5,364 nt of DNA from Candidatus Cloacimonadota bacterium (GTDB lineage: Bacteria; Cloacimonadota; Cloacimonadia; Cloacimonadales; TCS61). Under the pieces are notes generated by a model that searched no databases, had not been told where the DNA came from, and saw only the letters and a list, made by a program, of their open reading frames with translations. Position 1 is the stretch's first letter. Every line of letters starts with the position of its first letter. The stretch is taken from positions 1-5,364 of the forward strand of contig DAOVQH010000188.1 of assembly GCA_030628755.1 (NCBI GenBank), in the 5' to 3' direction. A program made the translations under genes and the position numbers. Shown here piece by piece: positions 4,354 to 5,364 of the stretch.

Positions 4354-4383
4354 TTGAATCAAAAACTTTACAATTATTAATAC
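4354..4383 (+). promoter_or_regulatory. Possible promoter for the enolase-family gene
   Basis: TTGAAT (4354-4359) and TAATAC (4378-4383) are 18 nt apart in a very AT-rich stretch 62 nt before ATG 4445. Other weak pairs exist (TTTACA at 4367-4372), so the exact boxes are uncertain. Confidence 0.25.
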
Positions 4384-4405
4384 TATAAAATAATTGGTTT
4401 AATGC

Positions 4406-4429
4406 GTTGCATAGCTTGAGCTATGCAAC
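4406..4429 (+). promoter_or_regulatory. 10-bp hairpin GTTGCATAGC-TTGA-GCTATGCAAC abutting the SD
   Basis: A perfect stem (4406-4415 and 4420-4429) with a TTGA loop. One base (A 4430) separates it from the SD AGAGGA (4431-4436), which sits 8 nt before ATG 4445. Such a stem in the leader could affect ribosome access or protect the 5' end of the message. It could also be a REP-type repeat that landed there. Confidence 0.6.
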
Positions 4430-4444
4430 AAGAGGAATTTTTTA

Positions 4445-5364
4445 ATGAAGATTACAAGTATCGAGCTCTTTCATATAAGCATTCCATTAGCCAAGCCATA
4501 TAAACTTACAAAGCAATACGGAACTCTGACTCATGCACAAGCGGTCATCTGCAAAGTCTTCACTGACGAAGGAATTATCGGTCTGGGAGAAGCAGACCCT
4601 CTGAAACCTTTTACCCCTGAAACACCTGAATCGGTCATGTCAACAATCAGAGATAAAATTGCTCCGGAAGTTATTGGTAAGGATCCTACTAATATTTCAG
4701 AAATCGAATCAAACCTCGATAAAAAGGTTGAAGGTAACCTGATGGCACGAGGAGCCATAAATATGGCACTTTTTGATATAACCGGAAAGTATAAAAATGT
4801 GCCTGCCCATACTCTTTTAGGTAAATCACATAATTCCAGGATTCCCATGTTTATCGCAATTGGCAGTGGTACTCCAGATGAAGATTCAAAAGCTATAAAA
4901 GAACTCATTAACAAAGGATATCGAGGGGTAATGATAAAGATGGGAGCTTTATCCATTCCTGAAGAAATAGATCGAATGATATCTGCGAGAAAGCATTTTA
5001 GAGATAAGATTGCTATCCTGGTAGATGCTAATCAAGGATGGACAATTGACGAGACTTTAGAGTTTATTGAGGGAGTGAAAAGTTACTACCCTGATTTGCT
5101 GGAACAACCTGTTAAGCGAGATGATCTAAAAGGTTTGAAATACATTCGTAATCTTTCAAAAAATCTCCTCAGTGCTGATGAAAGTATTAATTCTATCCAG
5201 GATGCAAAGAATCTGATACAAGCAGAAGCTGTGGACGTATTCAGTGTAAAGGTTTCCAAGAATGGAGGATTAAGCAAAAGCAAAGCAATTGCTGATTTAG
5301 CTCAGTCTAAGGGTATAAAATGTTTGATGAACAGTATGATTGAATTCGGTATTTCACAAGCTGC
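4445..5364 (+). CDS. Mandelate racemase/muconate lactonizing enzyme family protein (partial)
   Basis: The gene runs off the window; 306 residues are visible of roughly 350-370 expected. It belongs to the enolase superfamily, muconate cycloisomerase subgroup: Mg-dependent enzymes that abstract a proton next to a carboxylate (epimerases, racemases, cycloisomerases). The N-terminal capping domain is clear (AVICKVFTDEGIIGLGEA, residues 33-50), as is ARGAINMALFDITGK (101-115). In the barrel, metal ligands are D194 (LVDANQGW), E220 (LLEQP) and D245 (SADES). The likely acid/base residues are K165 (second position of the KxK motif) and K269 (SVKVSKNGG), with MIE at 298-300. Spacing fits L-Ala-D/L-Glu dipeptide epimerases, but the first Lys of KxK is M163, so substrate and reaction are uncertain. 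The start is set by AGAGGA 8 nt upstream, with a strong hairpin just before it. There is no signal peptide; it should be cytosolic. GC is moderate (21 of 60 at 4681-4740). Confidence 0.85.
   Translation, partial: MKITSIELFHISIPLAKPYKLTKQYGTLTHAQAVICKVFTDEGIIGLGEADPLKPFTPETPESVMSTIRDKIAPEVIGKDPTNISEIESNLDKKVEGNLMARGAINMALFDITGKYKNVPAHTLLGKSHNSRIPMFIAIGSGTPDEDSKAIKELINKGYRGVMIKMGALSIPEEIDRMISARKHFRDKIAILVDANQGWTIDETLEFIEGVKSYYPDLLEQPVKRDDLKGLKYIRNLSKNLLSADESINSIQDAKNLIQAEAVDVFSVKVSKNGGLSKSKAIADLAQSKGIKCLMNSMIEFGISQA

Larger units (their letters stand above)
3769..4444. other. 676-bp repeat-rich non-coding tract
   Basis: No credible gene is present on either strand. The tract is packed with inverted and direct repeats, listed separately. 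The hairpins differ in sequence but several share CTCGTT/AACGAG or AACC/GGTT ends. A segment at about 3952-3976 (CGACTTCGCTAAAGCTACGC core) is also GC-richer than its surroundings and REP-like. No transposase or recombinase is nearby. A small palindrome AAACTT-A-AAGTTT (4343-4355) lies near the 3' end, before the enolase-family gene. Confidence 0.7.

Noticed and set aside
3769..4444. Insertion sequence or tRNA gene in the long non-coding tract
   Set aside because: There is no transposase frame, no paired terminal repeats with target duplication, and no cloverleaf with a T-loop GTTCRA motif that I could fold.
4531..5283. Minus-strand open frames opposite the enolase-family gene
   Set aside because: The + strand encodes continuous conserved enolase-superfamily motifs through the same region.

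Overview
This is a 5.4 kb AT-rich bacterial window with four to five plausible genes, three decayed gene pieces and a dense set of hairpin repeats. Shine-Dalgarno (SD) sites of the AGAGG/AAGGAG type precede most genes, so the source is an ordinary bacterium. The AT bias, the many REP-like intergenic hairpins and the gene families would fit an uncultured anaerobe (for example the Cloacimonadota/FCB group), but that placement is a low-confidence inference.

Layout. 1-236 is non-coding, with two TGCAC/GTGCA hairpins. 237-857 is a gene graveyard. It holds what looks like the N-terminus of an adenine-specific DNA methyltransferase (237 to about 412), joined out of frame to the C-terminus of a spermidine-synthase-like membrane protein (about 412-621). 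Next come a 16-bp perfect inverted repeat (630-681) and what looks like the C-terminus of the same methyltransferase family (699-857). The stop codon of this last piece overlaps the SD of the next gene. 868-3059 is a compact + strand cluster: an unknown protein with a TPR-like start (868-1707), a second unknown frame (1714-2295) and a HEPN-like protein with an LRNAFNH motif (2292-3059). The first two lie in the same reading frame, separated by one TAA and with no SD for the second, so they may be one gene cut by a nonsense codon. The second and third overlap by ATGA. Together with the methyltransferase remnant this looks like an accessory defence-type locus; that role is inferred.

3199-3768 encodes a small class I SAM-dependent methyltransferase whose start appears to be ATT: a good SD and a conserved N-terminus precede the first in-frame ATG by 27 codons. 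Its last five codons and its stop lie inside a repeat hairpin. 3769-4444 is a 676-bp non-coding tract with two 56-bp near-identical direct repeats, a shortened third copy and about ten hairpins. From 4445 to the window end runs the 5' part of an enolase-superfamily gene (muconate lactonizing enzyme / dipeptide epimerase type), with a 10-bp-stem hairpin directly before its SD.

The last two genes look like housekeeping or metabolic genes and share no obvious pathway with the 868-3059 cluster.
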